Source of the DNA: Collinsella sp. AM34-10
Lineage (GTDB): Bacteria; Actinomycetota; Coriobacteriia; Coriobacteriales; Coriobacteriaceae
Assembly (NCBI RefSeq): GCF_003469185.1
Contig: NZ_QSIL01000001.1
Location: 310,001-374,000, forward strand
Length of the DNA: 64,000 nucleotides
Direction of reading: 5' to 3'
The number at the start of each line of letters is the position of its first letter. Within the stretch, counting starts at the first letter, position 1. Shown here piece after piece: positions 14,690 through 23,297 of this stretch. The notes under the pieces are model-generated. The model was not told the DNA's origin. It saw only the letters and a list, made by a program, of their open reading frames with translations, and did not search any database. The translations under genes were made by a program, and so were the position numbers.

Positions 14690-17233
14690 GTGTCTGATCA
14701 ACAACAAGAAAACGAAATAACGACGACGCAAACGGCTCCCGCTGCACCGGTTACGTCGGACCAGGCCGTGCTTTCCGCGCCGGCGCAGGTCTCGGCTCCC
14801 GAGGCGCTTAAGGCCGCCGCGCCCACCACGCCCGTTGCTAGCGAGGAGGCTGCTCCCGCTAAGCCTAAGCGCACGCGTCGTTTGGCCAAGCCTGCTGCGG
14901 ACGGCGAGGATGCCGAAAAGCCCAAGCGTCGTACGACGCGCACCACGCGCGCGAAGCGCCCCGTTGCCACCGATGCTTCGGCCCCCATTTCCGATGAGGT
15001 CGCGCAGGCCCGTGCGCTGGCGCAGATTAGCGAGGCCCAGGTTGTGCGTGCCCGCCGTCGCGCTGCCGAGCGCGAGGCCGCGGCATTGACTGAGTTCGCT
15101 GCGCCGGTCGCCCCCGAGGCTCCTGCTGCCGAACAGTCGGCCGAGAAGCCGGCACCGCGCACGCGTCGCCGTGCGGCAGCCAAGACGCAGCAGCCCGTCG
15201 AGCAGCTGACTCCTGAGGTCGCTGAAGCTCCGGCTCGTTCTGCGGCAGGGGAGGGCGCTTCCTCCGCTGAGCCCGTCGTGCACGCTGGGGTCAACGAGGT
15301 TCCCGTCGTTGATCCGGCTCTGCGCCCGCATCGTCGCGGCCGCAAGCCCAAGGCGTATGTTGAGGCCGAGAAAGCCGCTGCCGCAGCAGCTGCTGCCCAG
15401 GGCGCAGCGGTGACGGCCGAGCCTACGGCCACGGTTGATGCCCCGGTCCAGGACGCTCCGTCCACCGAGGCTCCCGCATCTGCCGATGCCGAGCCCGCCG
15501 ATGTCCGTCCCGGCCGCAGCCGTCGCACCGCGGCAAAGCGCTCGACGAAGGCGAAGGTCAAGGCTGAGGCCAAGCCCGTCGACGACAAGTCCTCCCAGGC
15601 AAACGCCGATGCCGCTTCCGAGGCCGAGAACGTCGACCAGCCGGCAACTGAGAAGCCCAAGCGCACGCGCAAGAAGTCCGCGAGGGCCAAGGGTGCCGAG
15701 CAGCAGGGCGACGCCGAACCCAGCAACCATGCCAACGCCGACGCCAAGGCAGAGGGCGAGGCTCCGTCCGGCACCGATGCAACCGCAGCCGCGGCTGCCG
15801 AAGGCACCGAGACCGAAGAGGGCGCCCGCCCCAGCCGCCGTCAGCACAAGCGCAACGACGAGCGCAACGACCGCAAGGACGATCGCAACAACGACCGCCG
15901 CAGCCGTCAGCGCGACCGCAAACAGCGCAACAAGGAGCGCAACGCCGCCCCCACCGAGCCCACGCTTTCGCGCGAGGAGCTTGCGGCCATGAAGGTAGCC
16001 GAGCTGCGCGAGAAGGCAAAAGAGTTCGAGATCGAGACGACCGGCAAGAAGAAGGCCGAGCTTGTCGAGGAGATCTACACGACCGCCGCGAAGGCCGAGG
16101 GCTTCCGTGATATTAAGGGCATCCTGCAGATTCGCCCGGACAACTCCGGCATCATCCATGCCCACGGTTACATGAAGTCCAATGAAGACGCCTTCGTCCC
16201 CGCTTACCTCATCCGCTCCGCACGCCTGCGCACGGGTGATGTCATCGAGGGTTCGCTGCGCCCCTCGCGCGGCGGCGACAAGCGAGCCGGCCTCGCCAAG
16301 ATCACGACCGTTAACGGCATGGATCCCGAGCAGATCCGCAACCGCCCCAAGTTCGGCGACCTTACCCCGGTCTATCCCAACGAGCCGCTGCGTATGGAGC
16401 ACGGCAAGGACTCCATTACCGGTCGCGCTATCGATATCGTGTCACCGATCGGCAAGGGCCAGCGTGGCCTGATCGTGTCGCCGCCCAAGGCCGGCAAGAC
16501 AACGATCCTTAAGAAGATCTGCCAGTCCATCTCGATCAACAACCCCGAGGTGCACCTCATCTGCCTACTCGTCGACGAGCGCCCCGAAGAGGTCACCGAT
16601 ATGCAGCGCTCCATCAAGGGCGAGGTCGTGGCCTCGACCTTCGATATGCCTGCCGAGAACCACACCCGCGTGGCCGAGCTCGTCATCGAACGCGCCAAGC
16701 GCATTGTGGAGCTGGGCGGCGATGTCGTGGTGGTGCTCGACTCCATCACGCGTCTTGCCCGCGCCTACAACCTGGCGGCACCCGCCTCGGGTCGTATCCT
16801 TTCGGGCGGCGTCGATTCGGCAGCTCTCTATCCGCCCAAGCGTTTCCTGGGTGCAGCCCGCAATATCGAAAACGGCGGCTCGCTCACCATCCTCGCCTCC
16901 GCCCTTATCGACACCGGCTCCAAGATGGATGAGGTCATCTTTGAGGAGTTCAAGGGCACCGGCAACATGGAACTCAAGCTCGACCGCGACCTCGCCGACC
17001 GTCGCATCTTCCCGGCCATCGACCCCGTTGCCTCCGGTACGCGCAACGAGGACCTGCTGGTCGACGAGCAGATGCGCCCGTTTGTCTTCGGCCTGCGTCG
17101 CATTCTCGCCGGCATGAACAACACCGAGCGCGCGGCGGCGTCGTTTATTAAGGGTCTTAAGGGCACCAACACCAACCAGGAGTTCCTGGTGCGTTCGGCC
17201 AAAAAGCACAGCGACTACGAGCAGACGTTTTAG
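14690..17233 (+). CDS. rho: Transcription termination factor Rho with long disordered N-terminal extension
   Basis: Rho is a hexameric RNA helicase that ends transcription. The 847-residue protein has its catalytic half intact: Rho_N helical domain (about 427-470), cold-shock RNA-binding domain (about 475-550), and ATPase with Walker A PPKAGKT at 598-604 and Walker B VVVLDSITRLAR. The C-terminal Q/R-loop regions are present. Residues 1-425 are low-complexity Ala, Pro, Glu, Lys and Arg with repeated RRRAA- and KPKRTR-like basic clusters, ending in an Asn/Asp/Arg-rich stretch (RNDRKDDRNNDRRSR). E. coli Rho is 419 residues, so the extension doubles its size. Actinobacterial Rho proteins often carry such extensions. 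The GTG at 14690 is the best start; no strong Shine-Dalgarno is visible. A terminator follows. Confidence 0.96.
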   Translation: MSDQQQENEITTTQTAPAAPVTSDQAVLSAPAQVSAPEALKAAAPTTPVASEEAAPAKPKRTRRLAKPAADGEDAEKPKRRTTRTTRAKRPVATDASAPISDEVAQARALAQISEAQVVRARRRAAEREAAALTEFAAPVAPEAPAAEQSAEKPAPRTRRRAAAKTQQPVEQLTPEVAEAPARSAAGEGASSAEPVVHAGVNEVPVVDPALRPHRRGRKPKAYVEAEKAAAAAAAAQGAAVTAEPTATVDAPVQDAPSTEAPASADAEPADVRPGRSRRTAAKRSTKAKVKAEAKPVDDKSSQANADAASEAENVDQPATEKPKRTRKKSARAKGAEQQGDAEPSNHANADAKAEGEAPSGTDATAAAAAEGTETEEGARPSRRQHKRNDERNDRKDDRNNDRRSRQRDRKQRNKERNAAPTEPTLSREELAAMKVAELREKAKEFEIETTGKKKAELVEEIYTTAAKAEGFRDIKGILQIRPDNSGIIHAHGYMKSNEDAFVPAYLIRSARLRTGDVIEGSLRPSRGGDKRAGLAKITTVNGMDPEQIRNRPKFGDLTPVYPNEPLRMEHGKDSITGRAIDIVSPIGKGQRGLIVSPPKAGKTTILKKICQSISINNPEVHLICLLVDERPEEVTDMQRSIKGEVVASTFDMPAENHTRVAELVIERAKRIVELGGDVVVVLDSITRLARAYNLAAPASGRILSGGVDSAALYPPKRFLGAARNIENGGSLTILASALIDTGSKMDEVIFEEFKGTGNMELKLDRDLADRRIFPAIDPVASGTRNEDLLVDEQMRPFVFGLRRILAGMNNTERAAASFIKGLKGTNTNQEFLVRSAKKHSDYEQTF

Positions 17234-17274
17234 ACCAAAAGCCGCACGCTATATCGCCATAAGAACGGGCAATC

Positions 17275-17305
17275 GGGCCGGGGTTTATGCCCCGGCCCTT
17301 TCTTT
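17275..17305 (+). terminator. Intrinsic terminator after rho
   Basis: GGGCCGGGG and CCCCGGCCC form a perfect 9-bp stem with a six-base loop, followed by TTTCTTT. Confidence 0.85.
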
Positions 17306-17468
17306 ACGGCGCCACTCGGCAACATTTTCTGACCTTATGACCGACAAGCAGCAGTTTTCGAGCCATAATCCGACCTCATCGCTTGCAATCGGAGGGTCGG
17401 TTTCGCATAATAGCTTTTAAGCTTCGCGACGGAAAACGCAGATGAAACGAACTATATACCGTTGCTTT

Positions 17469-17482
17469 GGGACGCATGTCCC
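17469..17482. promoter_or_regulatory. GGGAC-GCAT-GTCCC inverted repeat upstream of 17549
   Basis: Five-base arms sit 66 bases upstream of the next gene start, in the 315-base gap after rho, where I see nothing else. It could be an operator or a short repeat remnant. Confidence 0.25.
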
Positions 17483-17548
17483 GCTTCATCTTCTCTCGCG
17501 CAGCCAACTAAATGATGCGATTTGGGTGCTGGAAGATGGGGAGAGCTC

Positions 17549-19000
17549 ATGGCTTCTTCTGATGCAACACAACGAGCAGTCCTTGCCGGACTTTCCTGCG
17601 GGATCGGCCTTGCCGCCCCCGTGGTGATGTATGCCGCGACGCTGCCGTTCTCGTCGGTCAACGAGACGGTTGTCGCGGGCGCTGTTCCCTTTGCCGTTGG
17701 TGCGGTGGCGGGCGTGGGCATCTACGCAGCCTCGCTGGGCATCTCCGAGTATCGCGCCGAGCACGATGGCCGCCTGTTTGAGCCCGATGCCGTGGGCGGC
17801 GCCGCTCAGTTTGGCCGGACCCACAGCGAGTTCAAGACCGCCTCGATTCCCGCGCAGCAGCAGGGGGCGATGCCTCAGCCTGCGGCTCCGGCCGATCAGG
17901 CCAATGCCGCACAGCCTTCTTCCGCATTTCTCTCCGGCCTGACCGGTGCGTTCCAGCGCCGTCACGCCGACGATGGCGTTCCCACCATCGCGCGCGCGGC
18001 TAACGCCATGGATGAGGCCGAGGCCTGGTCTATGATCGACAGCATGCTCGATGACGATTCCCCGGTCAGCTGCGATCCCGTGCGTTCGCGCGATGTCTAC
18101 CAGGTCGCAATCGATGAGCTCACCAACGGTGGAAAGACCGGTTCTTACAATCGCGATGACATTGCCGCTGCCGCACGCGCCGTCTCGGGCTCTCACGCCG
18201 CCCCTGCGGGTAGTACCGCAGCCTTCGTGGCGCTTGTGGCCAACGCCGCCAACAATGCCGCCTATAGCGGCGCGTCGTCGGCTGCGTACGCCTCTGCCGC
18301 GTCGGCTGCTTCGGCCGGCCAACAGAGCGCAGCTCAGGCGGCTCCTGTCGCCGACCCCCTTGCCGATGAGCCCCTGGCTGTCGACGAGGAGACCATTGCC
18401 GCTCGCCGAGCTGCCGAAAGCTCGCTTTGGGGCGCTTCGGCCCAAATGCAGGCCGCGGAGGCGGCGCCGTACAACGCCAAGCTCGCCAGCATGCCCATCA
18501 TTTCCGATGCCAAGGGTGTGGATCTCTCCGATCTGGACGAGCCTGCTGCCATCACTGCGTCTATCGACGCCCAGGATCGCGTGGATACCGACAGTCTCCC
18601 CGATGCCTCTCTTGAGGAAGATGTCCCCATGGCCGATTATTCGGGCCACGAGGACATGTGGGCCGCCGCCATGGCGATCATGGCCGAGGCTGCCGAGCCC
18701 GCCCCTGTGGCGGTGCCCACGCCTGCAGCCTCACCTGTCTCGGTTGCTCCCGTCTATGTCGGCCGCCACAGCTCCGTGCTTCCCGAGGATACCGCGCGTA
18801 TCTCGCGCGAGGGTATCGAGCGCGCCGAGGCTATCGCTGCCGGCGTTATGGAAAACCGTCGCCATGAGCGCGTCAATCAGATTCTCGAGGAAGAGATCAA
18901 CCGTCTACAGTCTGCGGCCGTCAAGCGCACGGGCCGTGCCTATCTGAGCGTTATCGAGGGCGGTACCGCCAGCTTTACACCGCTGCGCGCGGAGGCATAA
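17549..19000 (+). CDS. Membrane-anchored protein of unknown function, Ala-rich
   Basis: The 483-residue protein has two hydrophobic segments near the N-terminus (about 10-32 and 40-62: LAGLSCGIGLAAPVVMYAA and VVAGAVPFAVGAVAGVGIYA). A long acidic, Ala/Pro/Ser-rich, probably disordered region follows. The last 60 residues are predicted helical (SREGIERAEAIAAGVMENRR). This suggests a membrane hairpin with a cytoplasmic tail. No named domain is recognised. The ATG at 17549 has GGGGAGAG upstream. A VanZ-like gene follows after seven bases on the same strand, so they are probably co-transcribed, which hints at an envelope role. Confidence 0.7.
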   Translation: MASSDATQRAVLAGLSCGIGLAAPVVMYAATLPFSSVNETVVAGAVPFAVGAVAGVGIYAASLGISEYRAEHDGRLFEPDAVGGAAQFGRTHSEFKTASIPAQQQGAMPQPAAPADQANAAQPSSAFLSGLTGAFQRRHADDGVPTIARAANAMDEAEAWSMIDSMLDDDSPVSCDPVRSRDVYQVAIDELTNGGKTGSYNRDDIAAAARAVSGSHAAPAGSTAAFVALVANAANNAAYSGASSAAYASAASAASAGQQSAAQAAPVADPLADEPLAVDEETIAARRAAESSLWGASAQMQAAEAAPYNAKLASMPIISDAKGVDLSDLDEPAAITASIDAQDRVDTDSLPDASLEEDVPMADYSGHEDMWAAAMAIMAEAAEPAPVAVPTPAASPVSVAPVYVGRHSSVLPEDTARISREGIERAEAIAAGVMENRRHERVNQILEEEINRLQSAAVKRTGRAYLSVIEGGTASFTPLRAEA

Positions 19001-19007
19001 TTGCCTC

Positions 19008-19457
19008 ATGGTTAAGCTCGATCGAAAATGGGCGCTTGCCGCCTGCGCCATGGTGCTCGTCATTTGGGGCAATTCGCTGGTTCCCGGTACGGGGTCTGGT
19101 TCGTTGAGCCTGTCGATCATGGAATCCATTCGCGGCTTTTTGCAGGCCCTGGGGCTTCCATACGAGTGGGTGACCAACTTCGTCGTGCGCAAGTGCGCTC
19201 ATTTTACCGAGTACATGGTGCTTGGCATCTTGGCGACGCACGCCTTTGACCTCGAAGGCCGGCGCACGTTTGATGTGTTGCTGCCCACGGCGGTGTTCTT
19301 GCTGCTTGTTCCCTCTATCGACGAGACGATCCAGCTTTTTGTGCCCGGTCGCGCCGGCATGATTACCGATGTGATGATCGACTGCTGCGGGGCGACGACA
19401 GGCGTCGTGCTCCGATATCTCTTACGGTCGCTGATTTACACCAAAAAGGCCGCCTAG
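19008..19457 (+). CDS. VanZ-like family membrane protein
   Basis: The 149-residue protein has four hydrophobic segments and the VanZ-family pattern: an N-terminal helix ending in WGNSLVPGTGS, the central RKCAHFTEYMVLGIL, and DETIQLFVPGRAGMITDVMIDCCGA. These conserved polar residues (Lys/His/Glu in the centre, DE..Q and R.......D at the C-terminus) define the family. VanZ gives low-level teicoplanin resistance in enterococci, but most VanZ-like proteins have no proven function and the label should not be read as a resistance gene. The start lies seven bases after the upstream gene. Its TAG stop is inside the stem of the following terminator. Confidence 0.85.
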   Translation: MVKLDRKWALAACAMVLVIWGNSLVPGTGSGSLSLSIMESIRGFLQALGLPYEWVTNFVVRKCAHFTEYMVLGILATHAFDLEGRRTFDVLLPTAVFLLLVPSIDETIQLFVPGRAGMITDVMIDCCGATTGVVLRYLLRSLIYTKKAA

Positions 19458-19489
19458 GACGTTTTGCTTGGTCCTAGGCGGCTTTGTTC
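19449..19489 (+). terminator. Intrinsic terminator overlapping the VanZ-like stop codon
   Basis: GCCGCCTAGGAC and GTCCTAGGCGGC make a perfect 12-bp stem with a ten-base loop, followed by TTTGTT. The stop codon (19455-19457) is in the left arm. Confidence 0.85.
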
Positions 19490-19571
19490 GTTTGAGGGCC
19501 TCTGCGGGGCGTGACGGTTTTGTCCGGGCGTTTTGCGAGCTTGGCTACGCCGTGCGCCGTTGATGCACCCT

Positions 19572-20462
19572 TTACTGGAGCGCCTGGGCGCCCAGGGCCA
19601 GGCAGCCCATGATGCCCTGCTTGCCCTCGAGGCTGTTGTTGACAATGTAGGTATCGATGTCGTTGACCTCGGGCGTGACGATATAGCCGTTGAGCATCTC
19701 GGCGCACTTTTTGCGGGCGAGCGGCACGATGGGGGTGTGGTCGGCCACGCCGCCGCCGATGATAATCTTTTGCGGTGCGTAGCACAGCGTGTAGGTCATG
19801 AGCGCCTGTGCCAGATAGCCTGCGAGCAGGTCCATGGCCTCCGGGTCATCGGCCATGTCTCCGGCGCTCTTGCCATCCCAACGCTTTTTAACGCCGGGAC
19901 CGGCGATGAGGCCCTCGAGGCAGTTGTCGTGGAAGGGGCAGGCGCTGTGCTCGCCAATGGTGTCGCGCGGGTCGCGCGTGACCAGGATGTGGCCTGCCTC
20001 GGGATGCATCATGCCGTGCACGAGCTGGCCGCCCGAGAGCACGCCGGCGCCCACACCGGTGCCGATGGTCAGGTAGACCACGTCTGTGAGGCCCTGGGCG
20101 CAACCAAAGGTGACCTCGCCCAGGCAGGCAACGTTGACGTCGGTGTCGTAGCCGCAGGGAATATTGAGCTCGTTTTGGATGGTGCCCAGCAGGTCGAAGT
20201 AGCGCCATGCCGTTTTGGGCGTCTCCAGGATCTTGCCGTATTGGGGCGAGGCGGGGTTGACCGCGGTGGGGCCAAAGGCGCCGATGCCCAGCGCGGCGAT
20301 GCCCTTGTCGGCAAACCATGCATTGACGGCCTCAACGGTCTCCTGCGGGGTCGTGGTCGCGATCTGCTCGCGCTCCAGGACCGTACCGTCTGCATAGCCC
20401 GTGGCGCAGACCATCTTGGTGCCGCCGGCCTCGAGCGCTCCGATAAGCTGCTGTTCTGCCAT
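19572..20462 (-). CDS. ROK-family sugar kinase, fructokinase-like
   Basis: The 296-residue protein opens with the ROK phosphate-binding loop LIGALEAGGTK and has the second glycine-rich segment LTIGTGVGAGVLSGG. The ROK zinc site is visible as HPEAGHILV followed by HSACPFHDNCLEG, where His and three Cys would bind Zn. The catalytic Asp is in CGYDTDVNVA. The EAGGTK start and the HxxC-type spacing fit bacterial fructokinases of the YdhR/GmuE group better than glucokinases, though specificity is not certain. The ATG at 20462 follows GAGAGGAA. It is a cytosolic enzyme. A terminator separates it from the upstream aminotransferase gene, so it likely has its own promoter. Confidence 0.85.
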   Translation of the reverse strand: MAEQQLIGALEAGGTKMVCATGYADGTVLEREQIATTTPQETVEAVNAWFADKGIAALGIGAFGPTAVNPASPQYGKILETPKTAWRYFDLLGTIQNELNIPCGYDTDVNVACLGEVTFGCAQGLTDVVYLTIGTGVGAGVLSGGQLVHGMMHPEAGHILVTRDPRDTIGEHSACPFHDNCLEGLIAGPGVKKRWDGKSAGDMADDPEAMDLLAGYLAQALMTYTLCYAPQKIIIGGGVADHTPIVPLARKKCAEMLNGYIVTPEVNDIDTYIVNNSLEGKQGIMGCLALGAQALQ

Positions 20463-20539
20463 AGTATTCCTCTCACTGGGACGAGTTGCTCCGTGACTAA
20501 AGTATAGGGCTCTAAACCATGTAAGAAAGCGCTATAAAA

Positions 20540-20578
20540 AGAAGCCTCGCAACGCGGCGGGCGGTGCGAGGCTTCTTT
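20540..20578. terminator. Terminator after the aminotransferase gene
   Basis: AGAAGCCTCGCA and TGCGAGGCTTCT form a perfect 12-bp stem. On the minus strand the T-rich tract TTTTTATAG follows. Confidence 0.8.
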
Positions 20579-20603
20579 GGTTGCTTTAGTTGCTGGGCCG
20601 TCC

Positions 20604-21785
20604 TTACCCGCGCGGCTTGATTTTATCACGTAACGACTTGAGGTTCTCCAGCGCTGCGTTGAGCGTCTCGTCTCGCTTGGCAAAGTGGAAACGAATCAGA
20701 TGGTTGACGGGCTCGCGGAAGAAGCTCGAGCCGGGCACGGCGCCCACGCCCACCTTAGACGCGAGATCCTCGCAGAATTCGAGGTCGCTGTCATAGCCAA
20801 ACTCAGAGATGTCCATCATGACGTAGTAGGCGCCCTGCGGCACGTTATGCACAAGACCGATGCTATCGAGCCCCTGGCAGAACAGGTCGCGCTTGGCGGC
20901 GTAGAGGTCGAGGACCTCCTGGTAATAGCTGTCGTCGAAGTTGAGGGCGGTGACAACGGCTTCCTGCAGGGGAGCGGCGGCACCCACGGTGAGAAAGTCG
21001 TGGACCTTCTTGATACGCTCGGTGATCTGGGCCGGGGCGATGGTGTAGCCCAGGCGCCAACCGGTGATGGAGTACGTCTTAGACAGCGAGCTGCAGCTGA
21101 TGGTTCGCTCGAACATGCCGGGTAGCGTGGCCATATAGACGTGCTCGTGGGGCGCGTAGACGATGTGCTCGTATACCTCGTCGGTAATGCAGTAGGCGTC
21201 GTACTTTTTGCACAGGTCGGCGATGAAGGTGAGCTCCTCGCGCGTAAAGACCTTGCCGCAGGGGTTGGACGGGTTGCACAGGACGATGGCTTTGGGGTCG
21301 TTGTCGCGGAAGGCGGCCTCGAGCGTCTCGCGGTCAAAGTCGAATGTGGGCGGGTTGAGCGGCACGTAGATGGGCTCGGCACCCGAAAGGATCGTGTCGG
21401 CGCCGTAGTTCTCGTAGAACGGCGAGAAGATGACGACCTTGTCGCCGGGGTTCGTGACCGTCATCATGGCGGCCATCATGGCCTCGGTGGAGCCGCAAGT
21501 GACCACGATATTCTGGTTGGGGTCGACCGGCATGCCCATAAAGTGCTCCTGCTTGGCGGCAAGCGCCTCACGCATGGCCTGGGAGCCCCAGGTGATGGAG
21601 TACTGGTGGTAGAGCGGCTTGGGGTCGGTGGCGATGGAGCTCAGGCTATTGAGCAGCTGCGTCGGGGGATCGAAGTCGGGGAAGCCCTGCGAGAGGTTGA
21701 CGGCGCCGTACTTATTGGAGATGCGTGTCATGCGGCGGATGACCGAATCGGTAAACTTTGCCGTGCGATTGGAGAGTTCTTTCAT
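20604..21785 (-). CDS. PLP-dependent aminotransferase, class I/II
   Basis: The 393-residue enzyme has the fold type I pattern: NLSQGFPDFDPP near the N-terminus, CNPSNPCGKVFTREEL for substrate-carboxylate binding, ITDEVYEHIVY, and the cofactor lysine in SLSKTYSITGWRLGY. A conserved Arg for the substrate carboxylate occurs near the C-terminus (LIRFHFAKRDETL). This sequence type includes aspartate, kynurenine and methionine aminotransferases, so the amino donor cannot be fixed. The ATG at 21785 follows GAAAGGAC; an in-frame ATG at 21803 lacks a site. It is a single-gene unit ending at a terminator. Confidence 0.9.
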   Translation of the reverse strand: MKELSNRTAKFTDSVIRRMTRISNKYGAVNLSQGFPDFDPPTQLLNSLSSIATDPKPLYHQYSITWGSQAMREALAAKQEHFMGMPVDPNQNIVVTCGSTEAMMAAMMTVTNPGDKVVIFSPFYENYGADTILSGAEPIYVPLNPPTFDFDRETLEAAFRDNDPKAIVLCNPSNPCGKVFTREELTFIADLCKKYDAYCITDEVYEHIVYAPHEHVYMATLPGMFERTISCSSLSKTYSITGWRLGYTIAPAQITERIKKVHDFLTVGAAAPLQEAVVTALNFDDSYYQEVLDLYAAKRDLFCQGLDSIGLVHNVPQGAYYVMMDISEFGYDSDLEFCEDLASKVGVGAVPGSSFFREPVNHLIRFHFAKRDETLNAALENLKSLRDKIKPRG

Positions 21786-21894
21786 GCTTGTCCTTTCGAA
21801 CATCTGGGTGGGGCAAGTTTACTCCTATGAAAAGGGTGGGAATTGCTCGAAACGCACTCGAAAAACTCTTTTCAAAATTCTTGAAAATTGGGGC

Positions 21895-21923
21895 TTGCAT
21901 CGCATGGCGTTCCTTGCAATAAT
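21895..21923 (+). promoter_or_regulatory. Promoter of the tRNA-His-Lys-Lys cluster
   Basis: TTGCAT (21895-21900) and AATAAT (21918-21923) with a 17-base spacer lie 26 bases before tRNA-His. Confidence 0.6.
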
Positions 21924-21949
21924 AGTCGAGCGCGAAGCGCACAGGACAC

Positions 21950-22027
21950 GGTGGGTGTAGCTCAGTTGGCTAGAGCGACGGGTTGTGGTCCCGTAGGTCG
22001 AGGGTTCGAGTCCCTTTACCCACCCCA
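21950..22027 (+). tRNA. tRNA-His (anticodon GTG)
   Basis: The anticodon loop TTGTGGT gives GTG. The extra 5' G opposite C73, unique to histidine tRNAs, is present (GGTGGGTG pairing with TACCCACC), and CCA is encoded. It is the first of three tandem tRNA genes. Confidence 0.95.
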
Positions 22028-22049
22028 GTTCTTGCTTCGTGTTGATATC

Positions 22050-22125
22050 GGGTCGTTAGCTCAGTTGGTAGAGCAGGGGACTCTTAATCCCAAGGTCCAG
22101 GGTTCGACCCCCTGACGGCCCACCA
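22050..22125 (+). tRNA. tRNA-Lys (anticodon CTT), copy 1
   Basis: Acceptor stem GGGTCGT pairs with ACGGCCC (one G-T pair). The anticodon loop CTCTTAA gives CTT, and CCA is encoded. Confidence 0.95.
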
Positions 22126-22140
22126 CACGATATCTCCTCT

Positions 22141-22161
22141 AAAGTCCGGACAACGGACTTT
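22141..22161 (+). terminator. Short hairpin between the two tRNA-Lys genes
   Basis: AAAGTCCG and CGGACTTT flank a five-base loop. Only a short T run follows, so it may be a processing hairpin. Confidence 0.5.
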
Positions 22162-22167
22162 AGCTTT

Positions 22168-22243
22168 GGGTCGTTAGCTCAGTTGGTAGAGCAGGGGACT
22201 CTTAATCCCAAGGTCCAGGGTTCGACCCCCTGACGGCCCACCA
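22168..22243 (+). tRNA. tRNA-Lys (anticodon CTT), copy 2
   Basis: Identical over the full 76 bases to the copy at 22050, with encoded CCA. Its 3' end is repeated 177 bases downstream. Confidence 0.95.
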
Positions 22244-22246
22244 AAG
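22224..22246. other. Putative attachment-site core within tRNA-Lys 3' end
   Basis: The 23 bases beginning GACCCCCTGACGG and ending CCACCAAAG are repeated exactly at 22401-22423, the pattern left by site-specific integration into a tRNA gene. Confidence 0.55.
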
Positions 22247-22251
22247 CATGT

Positions 22252-22283
22252 AAGACGGTCAACGAAAGTTGGCCGTCTTTTTT
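22252..22283 (+). terminator. Terminator of the tRNA cluster
   Basis: AAGACGGTCAAC and GTTGGCCGTCTT (one mismatch) with loop GAAA, followed by six T residues in total. Confidence 0.85.
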
Positions 22284-22400
22284 GTTGACCTCACATGGGG
22301 TCGAACCCGAAAGGGCGCGGAGCTTAGAAAACGCGTAAGCGTTTGCCAGCGCAGCGCGCAAGGCGCCTTGGCGCCGCAGCGGCCGCCTGCGCAACAAGCT

Positions 22401-22423
22401 GACCCCCTGACGGCCCACCAAAG
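22401..22423. other. Second copy of the tRNA-Lys 3' end (putative att remnant)
   Basis: Exact 23-base copy of the tRNA-Lys 3' end including CCA, in direct orientation, 14 bases from the 3' end of the dinD-like gene. No tRNA body precedes it. The 154 bases between the copies contain the tRNA terminator and GC-rich palindromic DNA but no gene. Confidence 0.55.
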
Positions 22424-22436
22424 TAACCCGGAATAT

Positions 22437-23297
22437 TTACAAATCGAGTCTACCCTGTGGATCGGCAAAGCCGTCAGTACCCTCCTTGAGTTTCTTCTCG
22501 TCTGCCTTCACGCGACGCTCGAGCTTCTTTGTGTCCTCGGCAGGTGGTAGATTTTCGGGGACAATTCCGCGGTCGATGAGGCTGCCACGCACGCTTGTGT
22601 TGTTCTCGACGTGCTCTTGCTTGATCTGGTCCAGACCGTACAGGTCGTGTTCCTCTGCGTTGAAAGCAGTCATCGAGTTCGTAAGGTCCTTTGCTTTGAT
22701 GAGGACATCGGCTAACCTGTCCGCCAATGCCGCGCTCTTGGGTACGCCGAGCTGCTGCTTCATTTCCGCCGTGCTTCTGCCGCCGAATAACGCTTCATCG
22801 CCCTTCGACTTGATGATCGCGAATCCTTTGGAGTCCACGCCGCGTTTGAACGCAATACCCGAGAGCTGTTTCTCTGAATCGGATAGCGAGTGGCGCGCCT
22901 GCAATCGCTGAATCTCTGCGAAGCGCTGCTCTATGAGCTCTTGGCGGCGCGTCTGCACGGCAAAGTATGCCTGGGCGAGTGCGATCTCTGGCTTGTTTGA
23001 ATCTCCGTTCTGGGCGATTAAATAGCATGCATAGCGCGTAAGTTTGTAGTCTTTAACCGCGCGAGCGGCGACACCGGCAGTTACCATTTTCGTGGTGTCA
23101 CGAAAATGGGAATCAACTGGAGTTTTGTTTGTTTCGCACGAGACTTTTGCCCTCTTAACAACTTCGGCGAAGTTCTCCCATCGAGTGTATCCCATGGGTT
23201 CCATTAAATCGCGTGCGAGCCAATACTCAACCCCGTCTTCCACATTGGCGTAGCTATCAAGTTCGACACGCCACTTCTCGATATCTCTACTATCCAT
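22437..23297 (-). CDS. dinD: DinD-like DNA-damage-inducible protein D homologue
   Basis: The 286-residue protein follows DinD along its length: an N-terminal Bro-N-like part (WLARDLMEPMGYTRWENFAEVVKRA), the conserved segment DYKLTRYACYLIAQNGD, then a helical half with RRQELIEQRFAEIQRLQAR and KGDEALFGG. E. coli DinD is LexA-controlled and inhibits RecA filament activity; relatives are common on mobile DNA. The ATG at 23297 has GGAGGAG upstream. I saw no clear SOS box in the short upstream region. Base composition is lower in GC than the neighbours, and it lies beside a tRNA-Lys attachment-type duplication, so it was probably acquired. No integrase is present. Confidence 0.85.
   Translation of the reverse strand: MDSRDIEKWRVELDSYANVEDGVEYWLARDLMEPMGYTRWENFAEVVKRAKVSCETNKTPVDSHFRDTTKMVTAGVAARAVKDYKLTRYACYLIAQNGDSNKPEIALAQAYFAVQTRRQELIEQRFAEIQRLQARHSLSDSEKQLSGIAFKRGVDSKGFAIIKSKGDEALFGGRSTAEMKQQLGVPKSAALADRLADVLIKAKDLTNSMTAFNAEEHDLYGLDQIKQEHVENNTSVRGSLIDRGIVPENLPPAEDTKKLERRVKADEKKLKEGTDGFADPQGRLDL

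Noticed and set aside
14582..16402. A 606-codon open frame opposite the rho N-terminal region
   Set aside because: It is an antisense artefact of the GC-rich low-complexity rho extension; its Gly/Leu/Arg composition matches nothing.
19008..19457. Calling the VanZ-like gene an antibiotic resistance determinant
   Set aside because: Most VanZ-like proteins occur outside glycopeptide resistance clusters, and no other van genes are nearby.
22168..22243. Treating the second tRNA-Lys as an assembly duplication
   Set aside because: The flanking sequences of the two copies differ, and tandem identical tRNA genes are common.
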